Source of the DNA: CAZNKU01 sp045541135
GTDB lineage: Bacteria > Bacillota > Clostridia > Monoglobales > Firm-18
Assembly: GCA_045541135.1 (NCBI GenBank)
Contig: JAZQIO010000028.1
Location: forward strand, 1 to 64,000
Length of the DNA stretch: 64,000 nt
Direction: 5' to 3'
Shown here: positions 50,468 to 59,483 of the stretch, piece after piece
How the letters are laid out: every line of letters starts with the position of its first letter
How positions within the stretch are numbered: position 1 is the first letter of the stretch
Translations under genes and position numbers: made by a program
The notes under the pieces: model-generated
Told to the model about the DNA's origin: nothing
The model's database searches: none
Seen by the model: only the letters and a program-made list of their open reading frames with translations

Positions 50468-52993
50468 TTATAGAATAGTATACAATATTTTTGCCGCCTC
50501 GGCTTTTGTTACGTTTTTGTTTGGAAGTATTGTTCCATCCTCATAGCCGTTTATTGCACCAATATTAATCAAAATTTCAAAGCCTTCTGTAAACCATTCT
50601 TTTATGTCATTCTTATCTGAAGAGGTGATTTCGGCTTTCTTCAGACCATTTGGCAATGTTCTTGAAATTATTGTTGCAGTTTCGGCTCTTGTTATACTAT
50701 CAGTTGGATTTGCATAAAGTTTGCCGTTGTTATCACTGCCCTTGACAACACCTAATTCATATAGTGCTTTAAAGCTGTTCAATGCCCATTGAGGTATTTT
50801 GTCTGCGTCTGTATACGGTAATTCAACATCTGAATATTCTGTAACATCAATTCCAAGATAATTTGTTGTCATAACGGCAAATTCTGAACGTGTCATTGAT
50901 TTTCCGGGGTTGAATTTTAAGCTGTTATCGATAATTTCACCATTAACTATTTTTGCTGAATACATATATGATAAAACATCTTTTGCCCAATGTTCACTTG
51001 TGTCAGCAAACGGATTATCAAATTCGTTTGCGGTAATTACCTTTGTTTTAAAGGAGGTGAATCCTTCAGAATTTGTTGCAAATACAGTGATTTTATTTAT
51101 TGATTCGTCAATAGCTACAGTTGCTATACCATTTTTGTATTCAAAATCAATTTTCTTTCCGTCTGCCTTTATAATAATGTTATCCTTTTCAACAGGTAAT
51201 CCTTCATTTGTATTAAGATTTACCGTTAACAAATCATTTTCAACATCAATATCAATGGGATTATAAATAATGTTTAAACCTTTTACATTAACAGGAATTT
51301 TAACAGTTGTTTTTCCTGCTGTCACATATATGTTGCCGCTTACATCCGTAATAGAGTCAGTAGCAGTAAAAACACCGTTATCTGTGATTGTACCTATAAC
51401 TTCATCGCATGACCATTTGAAGCTTTTGTCCGAAGCAATAAGTTTATTGTAACCTTTATAGGCTTCGGCTTTTAAGGTCAGTGATTTTTCGCGGTTGATT
51501 GTAATATTATCAACAGAAGCACCGTTTTCTTTCATAACTTTAATGGTTGGTTTATCAACACAAACTATGTCGGTATTACCGGTTATATTTTTTGATTTTG
51601 CATATATGGTTGCAGTTCCGTCTTCGTTAGCAGTAAAATAACCTTTTTCAGTAATTGTATTTTTGGAATTTTTATCAACTGAATATGTTATATTTGTCAA
51701 CTTAACAGGGTATGATGCTGTATCAGAGCCCTTGGCACTTATCTGAACCGAATTACCAACCAACACATAGGAAGTAAGAGGATATACCGTTATTTTATCA
51801 AGTATTCCGGTGGGTTCTTGATTGTTTTTTAAGAAGAAGAAATTGGAAACATTGCGTAATTTACCGTCAGATGGTTTATTTATAAGTGTTGTTGTTGCAT
51901 CTCCCGGGAGCTGAACAATATAACTTGTAGAACCTCCGCCGTCAAGGTTTATTGCATCTACACAACCCAGTTCGGACATTCTTTTGGCAAGTGTTTTAAG
52001 TTGAACACCATAGCTGTAACCTTTTTGTCTTCCGTCAATTGTATAGAAAATTATACTTCCGTCTTCTTTTATACCCATTGCAGTTCGCGGGTGAGCACCT
52101 GCAGTAAATTCTGTATATACAGTACCGTTTTCTATAAGAACTTCACCTGTTGCACCTATTCCTAATTTTACATTTTCCCAGCGTTCATCACCTTCAAAAC
52201 CAAATGTAATTTTGATTTCTTCGCCAATCTGAAGTGAAGTAAGAGCTTGTACATATTCTTCAGGAGCGTTGGCATCAACAGTAAGGACTATTTTGCCTTC
52301 AGGTATTGCTATGGAACCGTTATATTCATCAACGGATTCTACAGTTGCTTTTATTTCTGAGCCAATTTTTATTTCACCTTCAATATCCGTTAATATAACA
52401 TCATACCCATTTGTGGTGTTGTATGTTTGTGTTCCAAAATCGTTAGTTAACATATAAATGGAATAAGGCTGGCGAAGCTTGTTTATATTGCTAATTGCAA
52501 TTACAGTTTCATCATCTTTGTAAAGCGTTGAGTAAAGCGTGAATTCAGACATAAATGCAGTATTATCTTCGAGTATGCCTATACCGTATTGTGGACCTTC
52601 TGTTTTGGTAATAATTTTACTGTCTGATATAATATTGCTCATTGGCAGTCCTGTTTGTAGTGAAAAGTAATCGGCATTAATACCGGCAATGGAATTTATG
52701 CCATTATTTCTAAGTCGGGATACCTCATCACTTATTTTGCCTGCACCATATAAATATTCACCATGTGTTATTATAGGCTCTATATGCTCGTTGGGTTTGT
52801 AGGTAATATAATTTTCCACCTGTTGGCCTACCCCACTTTGGTCACTGTACCATTTGTTGTGAGTTGACGTAGTTCCCTTACCTATTTCTATTGTATAACC
52901 GTCAATCAACGTTGAACCTAATGTTGATGCGTTGACTGATGTTGATGAAAATATCATAAGCAAAAGTATTGCTGCAATTCGTATTTTTTTCAT
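50468..52993 (-). CDS. Surface protein: NAGPA-like phosphodiester glycosidase, Ig-like and three S-layer domains
   Basis: This 841-aa exported protein starts at ATG 52993 with a signal peptide over about 1-22 (IRIAAILLLMIFSSTSVNA). Residues 80-385 match phosphodiester glycosidase (NAGPA-type) proteins: INSIAGINADYF, GAHPRTAMGIKEDGSIIFYTIDGR and INLDGGGSTSY. Ig-like repeats (about 400-620) and three S-layer homology domains (about 665-841; HWAKDVLSYM, WALNSFKALYELGVVKG, EGFEILINIGAINGYEDG) follow. It should be held non-covalently on a pyruvylated wall polymer and cleave or modify a sugar-phosphodiester. GTG 53005 overlaps the AGGAG and is rejected as start. Confidence 0.88.
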   Translation of the reverse strand: MKKIRIAAILLLMIFSSTSVNASTLGSTLIDGYTIEIGKGTTSTHNKWYSDQSGVGQQVENYITYKPNEHIEPIITHGEYLYGAGKISDEVSRLRNNGINSIAGINADYFSLQTGLPMSNIISDSKIITKTEGPQYGIGILEDNTAFMSEFTLYSTLYKDDETVIAISNINKLRQPYSIYMLTNDFGTQTYNTTNGYDVILTDIEGEIKIGSEIKATVESVDEYNGSIAIPEGKIVLTVDANAPEEYVQALTSLQIGEEIKITFGFEGDERWENVKLGIGATGEVLIENGTVYTEFTAGAHPRTAMGIKEDGSIIFYTIDGRQKGYSYGVQLKTLAKRMSELGCVDAINLDGGGSTSYIVQLPGDATTTLINKPSDGKLRNVSNFFFLKNNQEPTGILDKITVYPLTSYVLVGNSVQISAKGSDTASYPVKLTNITYSVDKNSKNTITEKGYFTANEDGTATIYAKSKNITGNTDIVCVDKPTIKVMKENGASVDNITINREKSLTLKAEAYKGYNKLIASDKSFKWSCDEVIGTITDNGVFTATDSITDVSGNIYVTAGKTTVKIPVNVKGLNIIYNPIDIDVENDLLTVNLNTNEGLPVEKDNIIIKADGKKIDFEYKNGIATVAIDESINKITVFATNSEGFTSFKTKVITANEFDNPFADTSEHWAKDVLSYMYSAKIVNGEIIDNSLKFNPGKSMTRSEFAVMTTNYLGIDVTEYSDVELPYTDADKIPQWALNSFKALYELGVVKGSDNNGKLYANPTDSITRAETATIISRTLPNGLKKAEITSSDKNDIKEWFTEGFEILINIGAINGYEDGTILPNKNVTKAEAAKILYTIL

Positions 52994-53086
52994 ATATTCC
53001 GACACTCCTTGTATTTTTTACACAGAGATTATATCATATTTGAAAATTTAAGTAAATGTATATATAAATCTTTAACAAATAATTAA

Positions 53087-53905
53087 TCATTTATGCAGTA
53101 ATTTGCCAATTAAGGTAAAAATTACAAACATAATAACATCAATTACAACAATGCTTGCTCCTGTTGGCGTGTTAAGTATTACGGATAAAAACATACCAAT
53201 TGAAAAATTTATTACCGACAAAACAGCAGAGGATATTATAACTGTCTTAAAGGTGCGGAATATTCTCATTGTTGTAAGTGCAGGGAAAATAATTAATGCT
53301 GATATAAGCATGGCACCCATCATTTTCATTCCTATTACAATGACAATAGCAGATAAAAGAGCAATTGTCATGTTATAAAAATCTGTATTTGTACCTGTTG
53401 ATTTTGCAAATTTTTCATCAAATGCTACTAAAAACATTTTGTTGTATGTTAGAATGTACATTATAATTGTAAATGAAGACAGTATGGTAATCAGCACTAT
53501 GTCCTGTTCAGTAAGGGCTAATATACTGCCAAACATATAATTATAAACATCTGTATTTCCGCCGGAAGTATATGATATAAATATAATACCTATTGCAAGT
53601 GATGATATGGAAATCATGGCTATTGCAGAGTCACCTTTTATATTACTGCTGTCTTTTAATTTTAGCAGTAAAAATGCCGCAATAATAACTACGGGAATTG
53701 TAAAATACATCGGTGAAAAACCCAATGCAGTTGCAATGGCTAAGGCTCCGAAGGCAATGTGGGATAATCCGTCACCTATCATAGAAAAACGTTTTAAAAC
53801 AAGTATTACTCCCAAAAGTGCACAGCATAGTGATATCAGTATCCCTCCTAATAAAGCTCTTTGCATAAAACCCAGAGAAAAAATGGAAATAATGTCATTA
53901 ATCAT
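53087..53905 (-). CDS. znuB: Zinc ABC transporter permease ZnuB
   Basis: This 272-aa ABC-3 family permease has about eight membrane helices, with SLCCALLGVILVLKRFSMIGDGLSHIAFGALAIA typed start motifs (RFSMIGDGLSH) and MKMMGAMLISALIIFPA. ATG 53905 is chosen because GGAGG lies eight bases upstream; it overlaps znuC by 8 bp. It is the last gene of zur-znuA-znuC-znuB. Confidence 0.93.
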   Translation of the reverse strand: MINDIISIFSLGFMQRALLGGILISLCCALLGVILVLKRFSMIGDGLSHIAFGALAIATALGFSPMYFTIPVVIIAAFLLLKLKDSSNIKGDSAIAMISISSLAIGIIFISYTSGGNTDVYNYMFGSILALTEQDIVLITILSSFTIIMYILTYNKMFLVAFDEKFAKSTGTNTDFYNMTIALLSAIVIVIGMKMMGAMLISALIIFPALTTMRIFRTFKTVIISSAVLSVINFSIGMFLSVILNTPTGASIVVIDVIMFVIFTLIGKLLHK

Positions 53906-54608
53906 TATCATTACCTCCAATCATAAATTTAGCAATATCACTTTTTAGGTAATCATCAGTTGTTCCGTAAAAGAGAGGTTTGTTGTTAAGGTGTAATATA
54001 TGTGACGAATCCTTTACCGCACTTTTTATATCGTGAGAAACCATAATTATCGAAACATTGTGTTCTTTGTTTATTTTTTTAATTACAGAATATAATGAAG
54101 CCGTAGCCAAAGGGTCAAGTCCGGCAACAGGCTCGTCAAGTAACAGTAATTTTTTTGTTGCACATAAAGCTCTTGCAAGTAATACTCGTTGTTGCTGACC
54201 ACCGGAGAGATTGTTGTAGCATTTATTTTTTATATTGCTTATTTCAAGTAATTCCATATTTTTTTCAGCAATGCTTTTTTCACTCTTTCTATAAAAAGGG
54301 AAAAATTTCAGTCTGCTTGCACATCCGGATAATACAACCTCGTATACAGAGGCAGGAAAATTTTTTTGTATTTCTGACCGTTGCGGAATGTATCCTATTT
54401 CCCCGGCAGATATATCTTTTGAAATTTTAATTTCACCTTTTTGTGGCTTGATAAGTCCTAATATACCGTTTATAAGTGTAGTTTTGCCGGAACCATTTTC
54501 GCCTACGATACATAAGTAATCACCTGAATTAAATTCAAACGATACATCTTTTAATACAGCTTTTCCGTTATACTGAAACTCTGCATTTTTACATGATATA
54601 AGGCACAT
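53898..54608 (-). CDS. znuC: Zinc ABC transporter ATP-binding protein ZnuC
   Basis: The 236-aa ATPase drives zinc uptake through ZnuB. Walker A GENGSGKTT is at 36-44, the ABC signature is LSGGQQQRV, Walker B is LLLLDEPVAGLD and the switch His is in VSHDI. The ATG overlaps the znuA stop as TAATG, and the end overlaps znuB. Confidence 0.95.
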   Translation of the reverse strand: MCLISCKNAEFQYNGKAVLKDVSFEFNSGDYLCIVGENGSGKTTLINGILGLIKPQKGEIKISKDISAGEIGYIPQRSEIQKNFPASVYEVVLSGCASRLKFFPFYRKSEKSIAEKNMELLEISNIKNKCYNNLSGGQQQRVLLARALCATKKLLLLDEPVAGLDPLATASLYSVIKKINKEHNVSIIMVSHDIKSAVKDSSHILHLNNKPLFYGTTDDYLKSDIAKFMIGGNDND

Positions 54609-55540
54609 TATTTAATCGCCTCCCTAAGGTTTTCCAGGTTTTGCTGCATAAGTGAAATGTATGTTTTTCCTGAACTGAATTCATCCTGTGTAATATTATG
54701 ACAAGAATGGAAGAGGAGCTTCTTGGCACCTGTCTCAGTTTGTATTGTATCTGCAATTTTCTGATTGGAAAATTCAATATAAAATATTGCAGATGTATTT
54801 TCTGTTTTTACTGTATCTATAATTTTTGCCATTGTCTGTGCACTTGGTTCAGATTCTTCAGAACAGCTTGGAAATGCTGAAATATAATTTAAGTCGTAAT
54901 CATTTGCAAAATACGAAAAGGGGAATCTATCAGCAAATATTAATGTTTTATCCGATAATTCAATTGTTTCTTTAAATTGTATATCTAAATTATTAATTTC
55001 TTCTGTAAGCCTTTGGGCATTTCCTTTATATATATCCTTATTTTGAGGGTCAATTTCACATATAACATCACATATTTCAAAAATAATTGTTTTTGAGTTT
55101 TTAAGAGATGTCCACACATGTTCATCGTTGGAAATTTTGCCGTGATGTTCATAAGTCAGAGGTGTTATATAATCCATTACTTTGATTATTTTTGTTTTAT
55201 TCGTATCAATTGAAGACAGAATTGTTTCTACCCATTTGTCTGATTCACCACCTGTATATATGAATATATCAGAATTTTTAATTGTAATGATATCTTCTGT
55301 GGTAGGCTCATATGTGTGACTTTCGGCTCCGGGTTTTAAAAGCATAACTACATTTCCGTCAAAATCACATATTTCACTTGCAAAGCTGTAATATGGAAAT
55401 ATGGATGTTGTAATCTGAATTTTGTGTTGTGTGTTACCCGGAGTTTTGTTTTTGTATAAATATATAAATGAAACAATCAACGAAGCAATCAGTGCAATAA
55501 GAACAATAAAATAAATTGTTTTTTGATATTTTAAATTCAT
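54608..55540 (-). CDS. znuA: Zinc-binding solute-binding protein ZnuA (membrane-anchored type)
   Basis: This 310-aa extracellular receptor delivers Zn2+ to ZnuBC. Metal-site residues include His in GAESHTYEP and His in DEHVWTS; the third His of classic AdcA/ZnuA is replaced in FADRFPFSYF, a variant I recall in gut Firmicutes, with an FPSCSEE segment following. There is no Cys lipobox after the hydrophobic N-terminal stretch (about 10-29), so it appears anchored by an uncleaved helix rather than as a lipoprotein. Its start overlaps the zur stop as ATGA. Confidence 0.88.
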   Translation of the reverse strand: MNLKYQKTIYFIVLIALIASLIVSFIYLYKNKTPGNTQHKIQITTSIFPYYSFASEICDFDGNVVMLLKPGAESHTYEPTTEDIITIKNSDIFIYTGGESDKWVETILSSIDTNKTKIIKVMDYITPLTYEHHGKISNDEHVWTSLKNSKTIIFEICDVICEIDPQNKDIYKGNAQRLTEEINNLDIQFKETIELSDKTLIFADRFPFSYFANDYDLNYISAFPSCSEESEPSAQTMAKIIDTVKTENTSAIFYIEFSNQKIADTIQTETGAKKLLFHSCHNITQDEFSSGKTYISLMQQNLENLREAIK

Positions 55541-55941
55541 AGTTTTTCATACCTTTCGTTACATTTTGAACAAACTCCGTACAGAATAGTTTTACTTGTA
55601 TCAATACTGAATTTATGATGCTGATTAATGTGTTCGTTTAATGAACTTATATATTCACAATTTAAATGAATTAATTGTCCGCAATCGGTACATTTAAGGT
55701 GATAGTGTGTATTACATTCATTATGCTCACCAATATACTGATACAAAACAGATTTTCCGTCATTACCTCTGAAACGTCTTACCGTGCCGTCTTTGGACAT
55801 TTTATCTATTAGTCTGTATATGGTACTTTTTCCTATATTTGATTTTGAAAAGGCATCAGTAATTTCTTTGATTGAAAAATGTTTATCGATGTTTTTTGAT
55901 AAATAATCAGTTAATACTTGTTTTTGTTTTGTGTTATACAT
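55537..55941 (-). CDS. zur: Fur-family zinc uptake regulator, Zur-like
   Basis: The 134-aa repressor has a winged helix (about 20-75, SIKEITDAF..IGKSTIYRLIDKMSKDGTVRRF) and a dimerisation part with two CxxC zinc pairs (CTDCGQ and CSKCNE) and His clusters. ATG 55941 lies five bases after GGAGG. It is first in the operon with znuACB, so zinc rather than iron is the likely signal, and its operator is at 55961-55975. Confidence 0.9.
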   Translation of the reverse strand: MYNTKQKQVLTDYLSKNIDKHFSIKEITDAFSKSNIGKSTIYRLIDKMSKDGTVRRFRGNDGKSVLYQYIGEHNECNTHYHLKCTDCGQLIHLNCEYISSLNEHINQHHKFSIDTSKTILYGVCSKCNERYEKL

Positions 55942-55960
55942 TATGTCCTCCATATAAATT

Positions 55961-55975
55961 TGAGAATTACTCTCA
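55961..55975. promoter_or_regulatory. Zur/Fur-type operator
   Basis: TGAGA-N5-TCTCA is a perfect 15-bp interrupted palindrome placed just downstream of the -10 box, spanning the expected start site of the zur-znuACB transcript. Confidence 0.75.
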
Positions 55976-55976
55976 T

Positions 55977-56005
55977 ATTATACAATGTGCTTTAAAAAAA
56001 GTCAA
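55977..56005 (-). promoter_or_regulatory. Promoter of zur-znuACB
   Basis: On the minus strand TTGACT (56005-56000) and TATAAT (55982-55977) are separated by 17 bp. Confidence 0.8.
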
Positions 56006-56006
56006 T

Positions 56007-56034
56007 AAAAAAGCCGACGACTTAAATCGTCGGC
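56007..56034 (-). terminator. Intrinsic terminator of the EamA transporter gene
   Basis: A GC-rich 8-bp perfect stem (56034-56027 with 56020-56013) has a 6-nt loop and a T run on the minus strand. It overlaps the -35 region flank of the zur promoter closely. Confidence 0.9.
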
Positions 56035-56061
56035 CGGTAAAATAATAGTATATTAAAAATA

Positions 56062-56991
56062 TTATTTCTTTTCCGAAAATTTATTTACGATAACGATACC
56101 TACGGAGACAAGAACCAGAGCAATTATATTTTCCGGTTTGAATGCTCCCATACGTTCACTTTCAACAAGAAGTGCCGAAAGGATAACACCGAAAACAGGT
56201 ATCATAAAACTGTATACGGTAACATTTGATACTTTATTGTGTTTTAAAATAATACCCCACAAAGAATAAGCTATTGCGGAGAGTAGTCCAAGGTAGAGTA
56301 AAACAGAAACTGATCCGATTGTAAAATTGCTCAGTCTTCCACCCATAAATAAGCCAACCAAAGTTAAAATCAAACCACCGATAAAGAACTGATAACCGCT
56401 TAATGTAACGGGATTTTCCTTCTGTGAATACATTTTAATTAAAACAGAAGAAAATGCATAAGATACCGTTGAAACCAAAATCATAAGATCGCCTGAAAGA
56501 CCTGTTTCAAAACTTACACCATTGATGTTGGATATTATAACGCCACCAAAACCGATTACGCAGGCAACAATTTTCAGCCATGTTAGCTTTTCTTGTTTGA
56601 AAATAAGACTTGCAATCAGTATTGAAAAGAAAGCACAAGTACCTTCAATAAGGGAGGCTTTAACACCTGTTGTAATTGAAAGACCTATGTAAAAGAATAA
56701 ATACTGTACAAAAGTCTGAAAGAAACTCAATGTACAAACATATTTCCATGAACTCTTAAGAGGAAACAAAAATTTTCTGTTAAGAATACTGCCGATTATA
56801 ATTGTCATAATCCCTGCCAGTGTAAATCTTAATCCTGCAAAAAGTATCTGAGAAGCAGTATCTGTTATATTAAAGAGTTTATAGCCAATTTTTACGTACG
56901 GAAAAGCACTTCCCCAAAGCCCGCAGCATATTATTGCTATGATACAAACTACAATTTTATTTGAAAATATATTATTTTTAGTATTATTCAT
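56062..56991 (-). CDS. EamA-family (DMT) transporter
   Basis: This 309-aa ten-helix membrane protein consists of two EamA repeats (about 13-150 and 165-305), with CGLWGSAFPYVKIG in helix 1 and the paired SLWGIILKHNKVSNVTVYSFMIPVFGVI segment near the end split across helices. Family members export metabolites or amino acids, or take up small solutes. AAGGAG precedes the ATG. It is monocistronic, and the substrate cannot be predicted. Confidence 0.88.
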   Translation of the reverse strand: MNNTKNNIFSNKIVVCIIAIICCGLWGSAFPYVKIGYKLFNITDTASQILFAGLRFTLAGIMTIIIGSILNRKFLFPLKSSWKYVCTLSFFQTFVQYLFFYIGLSITTGVKASLIEGTCAFFSILIASLIFKQEKLTWLKIVACVIGFGGVIISNINGVSFETGLSGDLMILVSTVSYAFSSVLIKMYSQKENPVTLSGYQFFIGGLILTLVGLFMGGRLSNFTIGSVSVLLYLGLLSAIAYSLWGIILKHNKVSNVTVYSFMIPVFGVILSALLVESERMGAFKPENIIALVLVSVGIVIVNKFSEKK

Positions 56992-57021
56992 ATGTATTCT
57001 CCTTATATAAAATCTTTCTAC

Positions 57022-57050
57022 ATTATATAATTAAAATCAGATAATGTCAA
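57022..57050 (-). promoter_or_regulatory. Promoter of the EamA transporter gene
   Basis: On the minus strand consensus TTGACA (57050-57045) and TATAAT (57027-57022) are separated by 17 bp. Confidence 0.85.
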
Positions 57051-57061
57051 ATTCTTTTTAA

Positions 57062-57090
57062 TTGACACTTTTGGGCAATTATGTTAGAAT
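57062..57090 (+). promoter_or_regulatory. Promoter of the pseudouridine synthase gene
   Basis: TTGACA (57062-57067) and TAGAAT (57085-57090) are separated by 17 bp. It diverges from the EamA promoter with only 11 bp between the two -35 boxes. Confidence 0.8.
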
Positions 57091-57126
57091 AAAAAAGATT
57101 GTGATTAAAACACAGGAGGTGTTATT

Positions 57127-57831
57127 TTGGAAGAAATAAGATTACAGAAATTTATGGCAGACTGCGGTGTGGCATCACGCAGAAAATGTGAAGAAATAAT
57201 ACTTCAGGGAAAGGTTAAGGTTAACGGTATTAAGGTTACTGAACTTGGTACTAAGGTAACAGAAGATGATGAAGTATCTGTTGATGGAAAGGTTATAAAA
57301 AAGGTATTTAAAAAAGTTTATATCGCAATGAATAAACCTGTAGGATTTATTACATCTGTTTCAGATGAATTTAACAGACCTACAGTAATAAATCTTGTTG
57401 AGGACGAAATACACACAAGGGTATATCCTGTAGGACGACTGGATTTTGATACCGAAGGGTTACTTATTATGACCAATGACGGAGAGCTTACCTATAAGCT
57501 TACACATCCTAAACATCTGGTGTATAAAACCTATGTTGCAACTCTTAATGATGTACCTCATCCAAAGGATATTGAAAAGCTTAAAAAAGGTGTGTTTATA
57601 GATGGAAGAAAGACTCAACCGCCCAAAGTAAATTGGTTAAGAGATAATATAGTAGAAATTTCAATATTTGAGGGCAGAAACCGTCAGGTAAGAAAAATGT
57701 TTGAAGCAATTGGCTATGAAGTGGTAAATCTTCAAAGAATTGCTGTGGGAAATTTAACATTGGGAAATATCCCTTTAGGCAGGTGGAGACACCTTAGTAA
57801 TGCGGAAATTAATTATCTTAAATCTTTATAA
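57127..57831 (+). CDS. rluB: RluB-type rRNA pseudouridine synthase
   Basis: This 234-aa enzyme isomerises a uridine in large-subunit rRNA (U2605 by homology). An S4 RNA-binding domain (about 3-50, LQKFMADCGVASRRKCEE) precedes the RsuA/RluB/E/F catalytic domain with Asp106 in GRLDFDTEGLL. It starts at TTG 57127, seven bases after GGAGG. The exact family member (RluB versus RluE/F) is inferred from length and context. Confidence 0.9.
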   Translation: MEEIRLQKFMADCGVASRRKCEEIILQGKVKVNGIKVTELGTKVTEDDEVSVDGKVIKKVFKKVYIAMNKPVGFITSVSDEFNRPTVINLVEDEIHTRVYPVGRLDFDTEGLLIMTNDGELTYKLTHPKHLVYKTYVATLNDVPHPKDIEKLKKGVFIDGRKTQPPKVNWLRDNIVEISIFEGRNRQVRKMFEAIGYEVVNLQRIAVGNLTLGNIPLGRWRHLSNAEINYLKSL

Positions 57832-57908
57832 AATGAAAAATATAATTCATTTATTGACAATGTTGTAAAAAAATATGTAAAAATTACAAAATTTGTGTCA
57901 AAAAACTA

Positions 57909-57937
57909 TTGAAGATAATTTAATTTTATAGTATAAT
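57909..57937 (+). promoter_or_regulatory. Promoter of the decarboxylase operon
   Basis: TTGAAG (57909-57914) and TATAAT (57932-57937) are separated by 17 bp. A palindrome TGTAA-N3-TTACA (57876-57888) sits upstream and could be a regulator site. Confidence 0.7.
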
Positions 57938-57970
57938 TTTAAATGTTGAATAAAATTTGGAGGTAGACTT

Positions 57971-59464
57971 ATGAACAATATGGATAAGCTTGCTGAATTA
58001 CAGTCAAAACGTGCTTCAATTGAGGCTGCATGTGAAAGCGTTAATGGCAAAAATTCTGCAAGAGAACGAATAAAGCTTTTATTCGATGAAGGAAGTTTTG
58101 TTGAAATTAATGCATTTGTTACCGGTGAAGCTGCTGCAGAAGGCGTTGTTTCCGGATATGGTACAGTAAATGATAGACTTGTATATGCATATTCACAGGA
58201 CTACAGTTCAATTGGTGGTGCATTGGGTGGTGCTAATGCAAAGAAAATCACTTACACCTTGGATTTGGCTGCTAAGATGGGTGCTCCTGTTGTAAGTATT
58301 CTTGATTCAAAGGGTGCTAAAATTGCAGAAGGCATTGATGCTTTAGCTGCAATTGGAGAAATTTATGCAAAAAATACTGAACTTTCGGGCTTAGTACCTC
58401 AGGTTTCAGTTGTTCTTGGCGACTGTGCAGGCGGCGCTGTTTACACACCGTCAATATCTGACTTTGTTTTTATGTCAGAAAAAAATGCAAATATGTACAT
58501 AAACAGCCCATCTGTTATTACAGGTGTTTCAGGTGAAGCTTGTACTGCTGATGAAGTAGGTTCTGCAAAAGCTTGTGCCTCAAACGGTACTGCTGATTTT
58601 GTGTGTGCAACAGAGGAAGAATGCTTTGCAAATGTTAAAAAGCTTCTTGATTATTTGCCATCAAACAATCTTGAGGGAACTCCTGTAGAAATTCCTACAG
58701 ATGATATTAACAGAATTTCTGAAAATATTATTAATATGATTCCTGATAACGATGATGGATTTGATATTAAAAATATCATTAAAGAAGTTGCAGACAATGC
58801 AGAACTTTTTGAAGTTTCATCGGAATATTCAAAAAATATGGTTACGGGTTTTGTTAAACTTAATGGTATGACTGTTGGTGTTGTTGCCAATAACTCTGCC
58901 GAATACAATGGCGATCTGTGCATAAATGCTGCTAAGAAAGCTTCAAAGTTTATCAATTTCTGTGATTCTTTCAATATTCCTGTTGTAACATTTGTTGATT
59001 GCGGCGGCTTTGCTGCATGCAAATATCAGGAAAACAATGGCCTTGCTGATGCTGCTGCTACGCTGTTAGCCACATATGCAAGTGTTACAATTCCAAAGGT
59101 AACTGTTGTTGTTCGTAAGGCTTATGGAAGTGCTTATCTTGCAATGGGCTCTAAAGTATGCGGTGCAGATATGGTATTTGCATATCCTACTGCTGAAATC
59201 GCAATTATGGCTCCTGAAGGTGCCGCAAACATTATGTACAATGAAGAAATTGCGGCTTCTGCTGATCCTGTTGCATGCAGAACACAGAAAATAGATGAAT
59301 ACAAAAACGTTATTGCAGCTCCATATACTGCTGCATCAAAAGGATACATTGATGATGTTATTGAGCCTGACAGCACAAGACCTCGCCTTATCAGTGCTCT
59401 TGAAATGCTTTCTGCAAAAAGAGTTAACTCAATTGCTAAAAAGCATATCAATATGCCACTTTAA
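57971..59464 (+). CDS. Acyl-CoA carboxyltransferase subunit (MmdA / 12S-like)
   Basis: The 497-aa subunit has two crotonase-like halves of the biotin-dependent carboxyltransferase family (ARERIKLLFDEGSFVE start; GDCAGGAVYTPSISDF; FVDCGGFAACKYQENNGLADAAATL in the second half). It moves CO2 between an acyl-CoA such as methylmalonyl-CoA and biotin. The usual S-G-G-A-R motif reads SKGAKIAEG here. GGAGG precedes the ATG. It leads an operon with OadG, a biotin carrier, the OadB/MmdB Na+ pump and an OadA-type subunit. Confidence 0.88.
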   Translation: MNNMDKLAELQSKRASIEAACESVNGKNSARERIKLLFDEGSFVEINAFVTGEAAAEGVVSGYGTVNDRLVYAYSQDYSSIGGALGGANAKKITYTLDLAAKMGAPVVSILDSKGAKIAEGIDALAAIGEIYAKNTELSGLVPQVSVVLGDCAGGAVYTPSISDFVFMSEKNANMYINSPSVITGVSGEACTADEVGSAKACASNGTADFVCATEEECFANVKKLLDYLPSNNLEGTPVEIPTDDINRISENIINMIPDNDDGFDIKNIIKEVADNAELFEVSSEYSKNMVTGFVKLNGMTVGVVANNSAEYNGDLCINAAKKASKFINFCDSFNIPVVTFVDCGGFAACKYQENNGLADAAATLLATYASVTIPKVTVVVRKAYGSAYLAMGSKVCGADMVFAYPTAEIAIMAPEGAANIMYNEEIAASADPVACRTQKIDEYKNVIAAPYTAASKGYIDDVIEPDSTRPRLISALEMLSAKRVNSIAKKHINMPL

Positions 59465-59483
59465 CAGATAAGGAAGTGATTTT

